Assembly: GCA_025602905.1 (NCBI GenBank)
Contig: JAHLKI010000007.1
Span: forward strand, 124,001 to 188,000
DNA length: 64,000 nt
Direction of reading: 5' to 3'
Source of the DNA: Phlyctochytrium arcticum
Lineage: Eukaryota > Chytridiomycota > Chytridiomycetes > Chytridiales > Chytridiaceae
Below are positions 1 to 13,809 of this stretch, piece after piece. Position numbers and translations under genes: made by a program. Under the pieces are notes generated by a model. The model ran no database searches. It was not told where the DNA came from and saw only the letters and a program-made list of their open reading frames with translations. Numbering within the stretch: position 1 is the stretch's first letter; the number at the start of each line of letters is the position of its first letter.

Positions 1-461
1 CGGAAACAGGTCTTCGAATTCACCGCAGGTCATGACCACGTAAAAGTCTATTAAGCCGAAAAAGGCAGAATGACGACCCAATGTCAAGCAGTGCGCAGCA
101 AATTTCATTTAAATCGAAGTCTCTAGCTTATTTGTGTTGATAAAGAAAGAAAAGAAGACAAAAATAAGTGTCTAATGAATGATTACCGTAGTAACTTTGG
201 TACCTCCTGTGTTGGGAGCGGACCTCTTGGGTACATTTTCGTGCAGCCAATGCAGAGGATCAAGCTACTCTACATTTATGTACATGTTAGTTGATGGGCG
301 ATCTTCTTCTGGATCCTCTTAAGCGTTTCGTCACTTTCATAGGATGCAACTCGTTGTAGTCTCGTTCACACAAGTTCCCACATTTTTACGCGTTACGCGT
401 CAACGGGTTCTGGACGCTGCCTTGACGCGGGTAGCGATCCAAAAAAAAATCATTGGGAAAC
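1..461. other. Left-edge region upstream of TTLL1, no gene seen
   Basis: No open frame or RNA gene could be supported here. The right end probably contains the promoter and 5' UTR of the TTLL1-like gene. An A-rich tract lies about 20 bases before its start codon. Confidence 0.5.
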
Positions 462-2309
<1,848 letters not shown>

Positions 2310-2802
2310 ACCTTGGAGCGTGTGCGCTTTACTGAAAGCAGGAGGATTGTTTTCAATGATTTTGCCTTACTACGCCAAGAAATTCCCACACATTGTGCTA
2401 GCATGCCCCTTGCGTGGATTAGCTGAACATACTTATCATTGCTTCTAGCATTGTGCGTCTTTTTATTGGATTGTCTGACAATTCATGCCCTTGCTCGACA
2501 AGGCCAAGGTCGAATCAAAGACAAGGTTGGCTCCTGCCGACGCACACATCGCCACCACACAAGTCATTTCATCCCTCACTAGCGGCACCGGATTTTGCAT
2601 CCTTATCTATCATCAGTATGTCAGTCAATTCAGTCATAAGGACTTGACAAGCGTCTAATAAGATGCAACTTGGTCGCGTAACTCTGCTCGGACAACATCA
2701 GTGATGAAAACATGCTTATTGATTATGTACATAAATAGATCGGAGTGGTGAATGGGACGGGTGCAACTCCACATGAAGGGAAAGGGAATTGAGTAATTGA
2801 AA
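2310..2802. other. Convergent intergenic region between TTLL1 and uL10m
   Basis: The 3' ends of TTLL1 (+) and the uL10m gene (-) face each other here. A short open frame of about 57 codons starts near 2485 on the plus strand but resembles nothing I know. It could be chance or an unplaced terminal exon. No repeat or RNA gene was seen. Confidence 0.4.
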
Positions 2803-3659
2803 TCAGGCTGAAGGCTTTTCGGATCCTTCCGCAAGAGACTTTTCGTGCTGTTGTAAAGACATGAGCAAGGTTTGCGGCGTTCGGTCCAAGACACCCGCCA
2901 AACTGGCAGCAGGCTGGCTGAGAAGTCCGATGAGCTCGGCGCGTAGTTGCTTGAGCGGTGGTAGCTTGATCACTTGGTTCAACGTATCTGCCGTGAGAAC
3001 GGTCCCATCAAATTTGGCACCAACTACCAACAGCTTTTGCTTGTATTTTTTGGCGAGATCGGTAAAGTCTTTAGCCAGTGTGGGCTGCTCTTCATCTGTA
3101 GCCCTTGAAAAAGCGACCGCACAGGGGCCAACCAACATGGTGGCCAATTTGGCCACATCCCTAGAGCCACCTTTGCGAGCGGCGACCTTCCGTGCCGCGG
3201 CCCCAAAGACACTGTTCCGAACGGTAGTCACGATAAAGCCCTTCTCGCGCATATCATTCTTAAGGTCCGAGTACTCTTTGGCCGTCATGTTGTTGTTTTG
3301 CATGAGAAATACGGCCCGGGATGACAGTAATTCGGCATACTGCTCGAAAATAAATAAACGCCGTACATCAATGGGACTTCCTCGTCTTGTGCGCTTTGGG
3401 TTTTTGAGAACAGCAAGAGTACGATCGTGAGGGAGAACGTTTGCGCTGACTGGCGCCTTTGCGGTGGTTACCGTGGCATCTGCGAAGTACAATTAGCGTT
3501 AAGTCCAGGGCAGAATGTAATGAGCCCTTACATGATCGGAGAGCGCTACACCGCTGCACACTGCAGCTGTACACAGAAAGACATTTAATTCATTTCCGCT
3601 GACTGCAGCAAAGGATATACTTTAGAGCCCCCTTACCTTGCTATAGCCTGGCGAAACAT
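2803..3659 (-). CDS. Mitochondrial large-subunit ribosomal protein uL10m
   Basis: Bacterial L10-type ribosomal protein, presumed to anchor the stalk of the mitochondrial large subunit. The large exon encodes an L10 fold: LFIFEQYAELLSSRAVFLMQ, then VRNSVFGAAARK, LVGPCAVAFS, and a C-terminal LIGLLSQPAASLAGVLD, which matches the usual LLA..P...L...L helix of this family. A separate first exon at 3637-3659 encodes MFRQAIAR, a short basic start suited to a mitochondrial presequence, ending in a GTAAGG donor. The acceptor most consistent in phase lies at about 3446/3445; the nearer AG at about 3480 would break the frame. The absence of the extended archaeal/eukaryotic P0 C-terminus argues against cytosolic P0. 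Confidence 0.85.
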
Positions 3660-4142
3660 TGCTTTCAGTCTTTTAAAAACCTCTTTGTCAAACGGATCTT
3701 GAACGAAACCAACGAAAGTCTTACGCTCACGTGACTCGATTCAGGGTTAACCCTAAGTTAATCCACAGGAATTGTTAATTCGCCAGCGGCTTGGAACGTG
3801 GCTGCGCCGTCGTGTCACAGCTGAGAATTGCTGTGGATTTTTCCATTTCTTAAAGGATTTTTTTTTGACAGTTGGGTTAAGGCAATTAGAAAAACTGGGA
3901 CCGGTTTGTGGTGGCCCAAAATCAGCAGGATCTTGGAGAGCTAGCTGCAAAAGTCGGACAACAGGAATCTCAGAACGAAACTTTTGCTCGGAAGGATTCT
4001 GTTGCCCAGCCACGTTCGCCACCGAGCAAAGTAAATTTTGGAACACTTCTTGGCCGATCGGAACAGCGGGGAAGAGCACCTTTGGACACTTTTTGACGGG
4101 CCAGTTTTTCTCGATACCGGATTAAAGTCGATACTGCCTGAC
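3660..4142. promoter_or_regulatory. Divergent intergenic/promoter region
   Basis: It separates the uL10m gene (-) from the GH18-like gene (+), so it should hold both promoters. Overlapping frames on both strands at 3753-4125 have no recognisable protein character and lack codon bias. I see no clear TATA box. Confidence 0.45.
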
Positions 4143-6067
4143 ATGTCAGCAGCAACACGGAGAGGATTCACGGCCGTGCTTGCCGTCACAGCGACTCTCT
4201 TCGGTCTGAGCTCGGCAGCACCACAGCTTGCCGCCTACTATCGTCCCGTCACTCCTGGCTCTGGCCTTGCCCAACTCTCCGAATACGATGGCTCGCTGTT
4301 CTCAACACTGATTTACGGCGGCGCCATGGTGTCCGAGGATGCCGGTGTCTACTGGGGAAACGTCACCCACGACACCAAAGCTATCATTGGAGACTTTGAA
4401 CCCGCATGCGACTGCTGTGCTTTTGGAGGAATCGGTGAGCTGGTCGTCTTTAAGCTGCGTAACCAGCATGTGCGCACCGAACTAGCATTCGGCGGAAATG
4501 CTGGTAAAAGCCGGGGTTTGGCAGTCGTTGCCGCCAATCCTGTTACTCGCGAGGGTTTTGCGCGTAATGCAACAACATTGATGCAGAGTACTGGTCTGCA
4601 AGGCATTCACATTGACTGGCAGTGGCCTGAGAATGGTAAGATGCCCTTTTGTTTATCTTGATATGTTTACCCTTTCAATCGTGCGCTGACACCTTTGCCT
4701 CAATTAAAGCTAATGACTGGAACAACTTTGCGCCTTTACTCAAGTCTATCCGCGATGTTTGGGCGGAAATCAACTCGCCCATGGGTTACACTCTGTCTGT
4801 CTCTCTTCCAGCAACCGATATCGGCACATTTGGCGGATCCCAGGCCATAGCTCAGGCAATCGCCCAGTATGCAACACAGATCCACCTTTTGCCCTATCGC
4901 GAAACCGCAGCACAGGTCACCCAGTACGTAGACAACACTCGTAATGCTGCTGGTGATCCTGTGCCAGACAGTTTGGATGCTGCTTTGACCGCTTACGGCA
5001 CGTCACTCCCCATGGACCGCACCCTCTTTGGCGTAAACACCATGGCAGATGTATTCAACGATGTCACACCAGGCGCTCAGGCCCCCGGAAAGAATGATAC
5101 TGGGGTTTACTCCGCCTTCAAGGCTCGCAACCGTGATGCATTGACTTACCGGGGGGTCGTTGCTACTGAACGCGCTACACCTTCGGCGGGATATACCTCG
5201 CAATTCGATGCAGCTCGTGGGGCGTCTTCGCTTTTTAACCCGTCTACCAACACGCTCATTGTTGCCCAATCTCCAGACTCCATTCGAGACCGGGCTACGT
5301 ACTTGCAATCAAAGAATGCTGCCGGCTTTGTCTTTACCAACTTGGGCGGCGATTTACCATCATCCGATTCAAACTCGCTTCATCAAGTTGCTAGCGCCGC
5401 GCTCAACTCTGGTTCAGCTGTTTCAGCCGGATCAAATACCCCCAGCCTCTGCTCAGAGAACACCAACTACTGCAATCTCCGAACTTGCGGGTGGATCAAA
5501 TCTGATAAACTTGTTGCCAAAAAGTGGTTCTTGTGGTTGGGTATTGCGGCCGTGATTGTATGGTTGATTGTTTACTACATCTTTGGTCGCATCATGTTCC
5601 GGTGCTACAACTTTGGCCGAATCTTTGACCGCGAGCGACTCATGGTCCGCAAGAAGCGAAAGGGCGCCGAACCTACCACCATGGTGGCCAATACGGGAGA
5701 TCTCAAGTCCCCCAACAGCTCTATGGGTACCATGGCCGAACTGGTTAACCATTCTCCTCCCCGAGACGCAGCGCGCTACTCTCCCCCACAAGGCCTGCAC
5801 ATGGTTGCTTCACCCAGCCAAAACAATCTCAACGCCATGTCTTATCAGACTGGGTCATATTCCCCACCCAACGGACCCCAGATGCAGCAGTATCTGCAAC
5901 AACAAGCACCTTCTGCTCAAGACCAACCCATGATGCACTCAAATGACTCTCAGCATCAGGTCATCAACACTGACATGGGCGAGTACGAGTACATTGTCGC
6001 AGATCCTAATCGCGCCAATGCCACCCAAGGCATGGCCGTCAATGGTGCGGGCGTTTACCACCAATAG
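4143..6067 (+). CDS. GH18-like membrane-anchored protein with substituted catalytic motif
   Basis: Secreted-pathway protein of 616 residues in two exons (4143-4635 and 4710-6067). Residues 1-25 form a signal peptide (LAVTATLFGLSSA). Residues about 26-420 resemble a glycoside hydrolase family 18 barrel (LAAYYRPV near the start, then a strand-4 motif). GH18 chitinases need DGxDxDWE with the final Glu as acid. Here the motif reads QGIHIDWQWP, so only one Asp of the triad remains and Glu is Gln. Cysteine-rich residues (SENTNYCNLRTCGW) precede one membrane segment at about 435-457 (WFLWLGIAAVIVWLIVYYIF). A tail of about 160 residues follows: basic at the membrane, then rich in Pro, Gln and Ser. 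Inference: a cell-surface chitin or glycan sensor or adhesin, not an active chitinase. The family assignment rests on the fold pattern. Confidence 0.75.
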
Positions 6068-6469
6068 CAACCGCAACGACATTAAGCATCAAGCTGTTAC
6101 CTGTTACCCCTGATGATTCATCATCTGTATCGTACATATCCCTCCGTCCTTCAACAGCCGGACTTTTTCCTTTATTCTTGTTCCTGACTCAACCACAACC
6201 CCGTAATAATTTTTTGATAGTTGATAGTAGTATGTATTTACTCGGGACACTTTTACTATATTCATTTTTGTTGCATATTATCTATTGCCGGTATGGCATA
6301 TACTTAACCAGGATTTGGTGTCTGAATTTCGCCTTCTCCCATTTCACGTCAACACAACTTTCCCACACCCGTGCCTTCGCGAATTCAAATTCACTCGAGC
6401 TGTCAAACTCCAAAAAGTAGTTTGGGAAAACAAAATAGTACTTTTGCTACGTTTCTATCACCGACAATG
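6068..6469. other. Intergenic region between GH18-like and DNA ligase genes
   Basis: AT-rich 3' UTR of the GH18-like gene followed by the presumed ligase promoter. The ligase frame stays open upstream of 6470 to another ATG at 6371. The 6470 start was preferred because it gives a presequence-like N-terminus. Confidence 0.4.
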
Positions 6470-7646
6470 CTTTATCGCTCAAGGGTCAACTTTTGCGCTC
6501 TCTACGCTGCCCGTCAATATGCGACCAAAACGTCGAGAATCGCCCCAGAACCTAAACAGAGAAAAGTAAGCAAACCTAAACTTTTACTGGCACACACCTG
6601 GAGGGATGGGGTAGACGGTAGGTATTACGCACGGCACGAGTGTTTTGTTTGCAGAAAAGCATTGACATTTGCATATACGTTAGACCCAACTGGCTGGTGG
6701 ATGTCGGAAAAACTCGACGGGGTACGAGCTTTATGGGACCCTTCGGTGCAAGGTCTTGTCTCACGCGGTGGATTGGTATATGATCCTCCTGAATGGTTCA
6801 AGAAATGTACAAGTTTCCTTAGACTCATCTCCTCCAAGTGGAAACTGACCTGCCTCATCGTAGATTTACCGAATGATTTGTATTTGGACGGGGAACTGTG
6901 GGCTGGGCGAGGTCGTTTTTCCAAAACGGTGTCAACCGTTCGCCGATTTCAAGAAACTACGACCAAAAACAATCTGAAAGGAAAGGAAGCAGTTGACCGG
7001 GATGGAACCCCGCGAGGAGAGGACCCGTGGCAGGAAATCACATATCAAGTCTTTGACACACCCACCCACCCCAGTCAGAAATTTGAAGAACGGCAGGCCG
7101 TACTCCAAGCGTATCTGCAGGGCCTGGAGGATCAGAAATCGCGACATCCCTTGGTTCTTGTCCAACAAACAAAATGCCGATCGGCGGATCATCTCCAAAA
7201 GTATGTGGACAAGATTATTCAGGAGGGGGGTGAGGGGGCCATGCTCGTGAAGCCGGACAGCGAGTATGTCCCAAAACGGAGCCGGACATTACTTAAAGTC
7301 AAAAGGTTCACGGATGCCGAAGCGATTGTGGTAGGTCATGAAGAGGGCACGGGCAAAAATGCTGGGGCGGTGGGATCTTTGGTGGTAAGTTTGTCATCAT
7401 TCTGTTTCATGATTTACTGTGATTTTTTTTTTAAACCTTCGACTGAAGTGCCGGCTGGCGGTTGGAGACGGGCCGACTTTTAAAGTTGGGTCTGGATTGA
7501 GCGATGCTGAGCGACATGAGACTCCACCGCCCATTGGCTCTGTTATCACCTTTCGAACCATGGAGTGGACGAAACAGGGGATGCCGCGACATCCCACATT
7601 TGTTGGTATCAGAATCGACTACGATCCGGATAGCAGCCAAAAATAG
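6470..7646 (+). CDS. ATP-dependent DNA ligase, small bacterial-type, possibly mitochondrial
   Basis: Joins DNA nicks through a lysine-AMP intermediate. Exons 6470-6617, 6684-6806, 6864-7384 and 7449-7646 give 329 residues. Nucleotidyltransferase motif I is EKLDGVRALWD (Lys-Leu-Asp-Gly-Val-Arg). Motif III is YLDGELWAGRG, motif IV EGAMLVKP and motif V LLKVKRFTDAEA. The OB-fold part carries FKVGSGLSD and ends near HPTFVGIRIDYD. The size, the WWMSEKLDG signature and the lack of an N-terminal DNA-binding domain resemble short bacterial and kinetoplastid mitochondrial ligases rather than eukaryotic LIG1, LIG3 or LIG4. The first residues (MLYRSRVNFCALYAARQYAT) are basic and aromatic, suiting mitochondrial import. 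Horizontal origin is inferred and would need a tree. Confidence 0.9.
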
Positions 7647-7936
7647 TTTGGTGTTTGGTACATCCGGTGAAAACCCGAGCTTACCCTCAGCAAAGTAGCA
7701 CATTCTCTACAGGCTCAACGGATCTTGGGCTACTTCGCCAAATCATTTCGCGATCCGCTGCATTCATGATCTGTTCATACTTTGCGCGAAGCGAAGCGAT
7801 GGGGGTTTCCTCCTACTACAGACGCTCTGCGTTTCTCACTTGTAGGATGTAGTATGTAGCAATTTTTTTTGAATTACAAAGTACACACATGTCCAAAACG
7901 TTTTCCAGATTTCTACGATGATTCTCCTCTTACTGC

Positions 7937-9507
7937 CTAGATGGAATTGGGCATGACATAGAAAGCACCGGCGATAACAAAGTAGGCACCAAGCAACATG
8001 ACACCTTCCAGATAATTGGTTTGACCGTCTTGAATCACGGAATTCGTGACAAAGACCGATACCTATCGGTGATTGGGTTAGAACGGCTGCCCTTGGTTCA
8101 TTAAAAGGTGTGTGGAGTCAAGACTTACAAACATGACGGTGGTCTCAAACGCCGAAAAGGCGAGGGTCAGGGGTTGGCCCCATATCCAGCCGAAAATCAC
8201 ACAGATGGGAGTGACGCAGAGAGCGATTTGCATGGACGATCCGATGGCAACACCTTAAAGTTCGTCCGGTCAGTTTGAGGCTCAAGGTAGACCATGGGAC
8301 CGGGAAAAGAAGGCTAACGTACCGATGACCAAGTCCATTTTATCTTTCATGGCCACACTGACGGCAGTAACGTGCTCGGCCGCATTACCAACGATGGGAA
8401 GGAGGATCAATCCCACAAATGTTTGCGACAGGTTCCATTGTTCCGCAACGGTTTCGATGGATCCCACCAAGAATTCACCGCATACGGACACGAGAACAGT
8501 TACTGAAAGCAAGAGAACTACAGCTGCGGGTAGGGTAACGCTTGGCTCCTCGCCCTCTGAAATTGACATTAGCATACCCAATTTTGCGATTTGGGGTCAT
8601 GAAACGCACCGTCAGCGCCAGTTTCGTCAACGAAGAACTCTTGGTGCGTTTTAAGTTGGAAGTAGAGGTATAGAAGATAGATGACAAACAGGACCACCTA
8701 TGCAAAGATGACGATGAGCCAATGGCGCAGGATGAAAAAATGTAGGTGAATTACTGACAGCAGTTCCGCGGGACAGCTCCAAGAGAAGCTTATCAGAGCC
8801 CTCGGTGTTGACAGCGAGCCGGAAAGCGGCAGGAACCACAAATGCCAACACGGCACTATCCGGGGAAAATTTTGAGAGGTTGCTTTATCACAAAGGCTGG
8901 ACTTGGCATAACTTACATGCACAGCAAACTGGCCGCAGTTTGGGCGGCCGTTACATTGAATCGCTGATTTTTATGATAGATACCTCCCGCCAGGAAAGAT
9001 GCACCCAAGACAAGTAACAAGTTACTGAGGATACTTCCGAGCAAGGAAGCCTGAACGACAGTCAAGAGGCCATTGTGCAAGGCAATCAATCCAACGATCA
9101 ATTCGACGGCATTGCCAAAAGTAGCGTTGAGAAGTCCGCCGATCGTTTGGTTGGTACGTAGAGCCAGCTAGGGACGATGATGGGTTAGCAATGATACATG
9201 TCCGTAGAGCAAACAAACTCACTTCTTCGGTAGCCAAACCCAACAATTTTGCCATGGGAATCAAAGCAATGAAATTGAACATAAAGATGACAGTGTCGCT
9301 CCAATTCAGTAGCCCCGCAATAATTCCCAGCGGGACAAAGACGATCAAGACATTGATGTAGTTGGAAAAAAAGATGTAGCGGAGTGAAGACTTTGTGGTA
9401 GGCGGGGCGGGGCCGAGGATGAAGCCAGCATCGCTGTCGGAGCGACCGATAGGATCGCGCGGGCGAGGCGAGCTGGACGTTGGAATGGCTCCGTAGGCGG
9501 CGGGCAT
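7937..9507 (-). CDS. Vacuolar-type Ca2+/H+ antiporter (CAX/VCX1 family)
   Basis: Exchanges cytosolic Ca2+ for protons, normally in the vacuolar membrane. Seven exons were traced by phase: 9507-9223, 9167-8917, 8855-8759, 8697-8610, 8556-8323, 8253-8129 and 8062-7937. The two signature alpha repeats are clear. The first is [19 protein letters not shown] after TNQTIGG, with helix [14 protein letters not shown]. The second contains [20 protein letters not shown] followed by [19 protein letters not shown]. An acidic loop (VDETGADEGEEP) separates the halves, as in fungal VCX1 and plant CAX. The N-terminal cytosolic tail is short and proline-rich. About ten or eleven membrane helices are expected. 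The DNA ligase gene is convergent to its 3' end. Confidence 0.93.
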
Positions 9508-9777
9508 CGTTTCTTCGAGATCTTTTTTGTTCTACTTCTACGGATGGAAATTCGGATTTGGAAGTAACTTGGTTTTTTTGGAAGGGGGGAAAACGGCGGC
9601 AATTCGAGGCAACGTCACCTTGTGTAACACGAAAGTGTTCCATATTTATTCGACTTCGAAAACTTTAATTATGGCCCAGATTTGAACAAATTGGGTATTG
9701 TCAAGATATACAAAGTAAATATAGATCCTGGGTATAGATCCAGCAGTAGGTAAGAGCTATATCCCCATCCATGCACC
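9508..9777. promoter_or_regulatory. Antiporter promoter and 3' flank of the next gene
   Basis: It holds the presumed antiporter promoter (minus strand) and the 3' flank of the helical-protein gene. I see no gene or repeat in it. Confidence 0.35.
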
Positions 9778-11878
9778 TCATTCGTCGTCGCCGTCCTCCT
9801 CCTCCTCCGCGGGGTCATCGCCAATCAGTTCACACACATTGCCCAACCGAATGAGCAGCACCCCCGGCGAATATGGAAACAATCGGGCATCCACCAGCCG
9901 CTCAATTTTTTCCTTTAATCCTCGAAACATCTCCCCCATGCTCCTCCGCATCCCACTCTTGTCATAATTATTCATGCAATATTCCTTTCGCGCCAGACAA
10001 AAATGGAGGTATTTGCTGAAATAGGCGAGGAAATCACAATCGATGGAAATCAGGAAATCGAGGAGCATGTCCGCATCAACATGAGAGTGGACGCAAAAGG
10101 TGAGCCAGAGGATGTGGGGGTTCAGGGTGATGAGGGGTACGGACAGGTGGGAGAAGGTTCTGGGAATGAAATGGATTTAGCTGATGGGTGACCATGGGAC
10201 TTGGACGAAGCCTACCGTTGGAGAACTTCCTCTTTGGTAAAAGCGACGTAAATTTGCTGAAGCATGAGCAGGAGTTTAAAGAGCTGAGCATCGTTATCCC
10301 CATAGAGTTGTAAAACATATTGCCGGAGTCCACCGCTCTTCAACATGACTGGTGAAAATACTTGAGTACATCCAGAAATGAAAAAGAAACTCGCAGTCTC
10401 ATCAAACCTGAAAACTCTGTCCCAAACGCCTCCTCAAAATGCATCACCTTGTGCCGCTCAATGGCCTTTTCAGCCTTTCCGAAGCTACCCAGACACCGCA
10501 AAAACCCTTGTAAGAGGATATACACCACCAGTTTGAGGGTTTCACGGTCAGTCGTGATGGATGGATTCACGTAAAATTCCGTGTAGTCAGAGGATTGCAT
10601 GGCGTGCCACCATGTGGTGAAGGAGGGTGTGTTTAAATGTTTAAGAGTTCTGAAGAGAGGATCCAAAAGGAGAGAGATCTAGATGGTCGGAATCAGTCTC
10701 TGAAGTATGTGTGATATACAGAGTGACAAACCGATGTCATATCTCCATGGACTTCTACTGCGTAAATCAACTCTGCTATTCGACGTTTGACAAAAGGCAG
10801 TGAATCTTCCATCATGGCTCCCAACTGAATTTTATCAAATTTTGTCAAACTTAGAAAAGACCCTTCGGGTAATGAATAAACGCGAAAGCACACACCGTTG
10901 GCAGATTCCGCCTCACAAATTCCTTCATGTCCTCCAGCTCGACCAATGCCGCAATGTTTGATCCTGCTGTGTCGGCATTCGTATTCGCACTCGCGCTGCA
11001 CAGCGTATAGGTCTTGACGACCCCCGTCATCAGTTTGATGTAAAGGGGCACAAGCTTGGTTGACGTCTATAGGCTCTTATAAGTTCCATAGACAATACCC
11101 TTAAGAGAAAAGCAAATGCCATACCTGATATCCTCTTCGGAATAGGACTCCCATCCAAGCCGCAGCGCCTCTGACCTCGCCCCTCATGGCCAACGTATCC
11201 GCCAAAACCTCCAGCAATCTCGTAGGTTCACCATCTTGCAATCGGCTCCGACAGTATTTGAATAGTCTTTGGAGTAAGTTTAATGCGTGCGTGGTCGCAT
11301 TTTGGCGACATTGATGCGGTGAGAGAGTCAGGACTTTGGCGGGAACGAGGTACTCTGATAGGGACCTTATGACCTGACTGTACGCTTCCGGAAAATCCTT
11401 TCCTATACATGTCCCAAACCCCGCGTTAATTATCTGTCGGCAGTGCCAGAGACTATAAAGTCCATTCCACGTTACCATTTTCGGAAGCTGAATCGGATGT
11501 AAACGCAGCATACAACACTTTCTGAGCCGTATACCCCACATACACATCACTCGATGCTAGATCCCCCACCTATAAAGCCGTCCCAATTTAATCAACCATG
11601 TCCCCATGTCCAAAACGGAAGTAGTTGCCTCACCAAACAGTGCAGAATTTGCACGCCAACCTCTGACGTGAAAACATCAAGATCGCTCTCTTTGATGACT
11701 TTTTGACATAGGCCGGAAAGGGAGGTGAGGTAGGTGGTAGAAGACTAGTTTTAAAGAGTCAGAACTGGAGAGGAAAATGAAGAGGACGTCGTGAATGGCT
11801 TACCGGGTCCCGCGAGGTGGTGGTTAGCGAATGGTGTTGGAGGAGTAGATCTGGAAGTGATCCGGGGTTGCCCGACAT
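9778..11878 (-). CDS. Large alpha-helical protein, possibly Lines/LINS1 family
   Basis: Multi-exon gene on the minus strand starting with MSGNPGSLPDLLLQHHSL at 11878. It ends in an acidic tail (PAEEEEDGDDE) before the stop at 9778. Translated exons are leucine-rich and helical, such as LLEVLADTLAMRGEVRGA, VVYILLQGFLRCLGSFGKAE and LKSGGLRQYVLQLYGDND. The last exon contains MLLDFLISIDCDFLAYFSKY, which resembles the C-terminal signature of Lines proteins. That assignment comes from remembered family pattern and is only moderate. Exon 1 is 11878-11804. One junction near 11480 did not resolve in frame, because one frame ends where the next begins, so an unusual short intron or a sequence error is possible there. 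Alternatives are other armadillo-like helical scaffolds. Confidence 0.55.
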
Positions 11879-12072
11879 GGGAATCTACGTGTATGACGAA
11901 GGACGACTTTCCAAAGTTTCGCGACGAGAACTATTGAGATTCAACTTGCAGAAGTAACTTTGATTGAAATCGAAACAGGAACTCAACGACTTGAATATGA
12001 AAATTGAATTAAAAGTGTAATATAGATGAGGAAAAGGGTTATAAAAAGAAAGGCTAAGGTAAAAACGCTAAT

Positions 12073-13809
12073 CTAAAGGGCAGTGTCACCAGTATCTACT
12101 TTTACACCCGCCTTGTTACGTCGCTGAACCTTGCGACGCATCCCATCAAGCCCGGCAACCCGTCGGCCTCCTGTATCAATGTTGCGTCCCTTGGATCGAT
12201 CAACGCAATCCAAAAATTCTTTGAAAACATGCCAGCTACGCGCATCACCCAGGGACTGCAATTTCATGGCATTGGGGACGTAGCCAAACGCGAGGTTCTC
12301 ACTAGGTTTGAACCAAATCATGGACCCACCGGCGCCCGCCCAGCCGTGCCAGGTCTCGTTGTGCACCAAAGTTTTGACGGCGCCCCAGCCTCCGACAACG
12401 AAGGGAAGGGCATGGCCAAGGACTACATCGGGGATCACGGGGAGAGGCGCAAGGGCTTCGGTAAGAGTTGACGCGGGGATGACAACTTTCTTTGTGAGAG
12501 GATCGGTTCCATTGTTGGCGAGGATGGCAGCAAAGCGAGACAACTACGCAAGCATAATAAGCCAGGTCAGATGAAGTATACGTGAGGGATAACGCGTCAA
12601 AGCTTACCCCTTTGGCGTTGGTCATTCCACTGAATGATCCACTTTCTCCCTGCCAAATTTCTGGGCGGTTCTGACCTGCTGGCCACATCTCATACCACGG
12701 AAAGACGGGACCACTACCCATCAAGCTCTTGTGCGGCAGTGATTTCCTGTCAAGTAAAGTCTTGAGCAGCACATCTGGCACTGGTTCGGATTGCCAAGAT
12801 TTGGGGGTGAGGATGTGGAAGAGAAGAGAGAGCGTGGGGTACCCATTCAAAGGAGAGACTTTGCTGTGGAGGGACTCGGGCAAGCCCAAGTGATACGGGA
12901 TGTCGAGCGGGCCGGTGATTTCTTCACGGAGATACGTTCCCAAAGAGCGATTTTTGGCGTCGACGCGACGGACCAACTCATTTATGTACCAACCCCGCGT
13001 GACGGCATGGTAGCCCATAGTCGTCTTGCCTCCAAAGTTATGAGGCTGGGCAGCCAGTTTGATAGCAAACGCGTCGAGATCAAGGATTTCCTCTGGGTAG
13101 GGTGCGCGATCCGCGTCCAAGAAGCTAACACCTGCGCGGTGACCCATCAGGTCCGCGACCGTCACATTTTCCTTGTTTCCTTGAGCAAACTCGGGCCAGT
13201 GGGTAGAGATCTTGTCAGTATACTTCAAACGGCCCTGGGATACCAAATGGGCTACTGCAAAGGAAGTCTTTGACACGGTTTAGGACATCTTTCCGATAGG
13301 GGGCGACGCGTCAAAAATGAATCACTCACCACTGCTTTGCTGGAAGAAAACACCAAACTCAAGTGATCTTCTGTCAAAGGTTTATTTTGATCATAATCCC
13401 TGTCATAGAATCCTCCGACCAATTCGACAACGGGCTTTCCATCCACTACAACCGGAACACTTGAGTACATGTTCTCACGCGTAAAGGAAACTGTCCACCG
13501 CACCCTAGACTTACCCCAAGCGTAAAAACTAGCACCCACTTCCTCGCCGGCTTCAAAATTTTCCAAAAATGCATCCCGTACGCTCTCAAATCCGGGAGCA
13601 AGGTTGCTGGTCGAGATGGGCCATTCGGGGCAGTGATTAAAGAATGCACAGAGGTGAGGTTTGTAGGGGCCGTTGGAAAGATGGCGATAAACAAAGAAAG
13701 AGCTGACGGCAAAGAGGGTCGGGAGAAGACTCCATATCCAGGTTCGCGTGCTCGAGACGGGTTTAGCTACCGCATTGCGCGTCGGCCGGCCGGCAGCTTT
13801 CGTGGCCAT
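12073..13809 (-). CDS. LACTB-like serine beta-lactamase-fold hydrolase, membrane-anchored
   Basis: Serine hydrolase of the class C beta-lactamase/LACTB superfamily, 536 residues in three exons (13809-13330, 13267-12608, 12543-12073). A basic N-terminus is followed by one membrane segment at about residues 22-43 (WIWSLLPTLFAVSSFFVY), so the enzyme domain is probably lumenal or extracellular. The active-site SxxK motif is SSSK within FSSSKAVTSFAVAHL, split by intron 1. The second motif appears as GYHAVTRGWYINE, with His-Ala after Tyr where a Tyr-x-Asn is commoner. A late GWAGAGGSMIWF stretch occupies the place of the third HxG/KTG element. Substrate unknown; eukaryotic relatives act as proteases or esterases. 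The basic Arg-rich tail is unusual. It lies in a run of minus-strand genes. Confidence 0.85.

Noticed and set aside
2861..3430. Plus-strand open frame of 189 codons over uL10m
   Set aside because: It is an antisense shadow; the minus-strand uL10m product explains the sequence.
3753..4125. Overlapping open frames of 60-117 codons on both strands upstream of the GH18-like gene
   Set aside because: They overlap each other in several frames, show no protein-like composition or known motif, and occupy an obvious divergent promoter.
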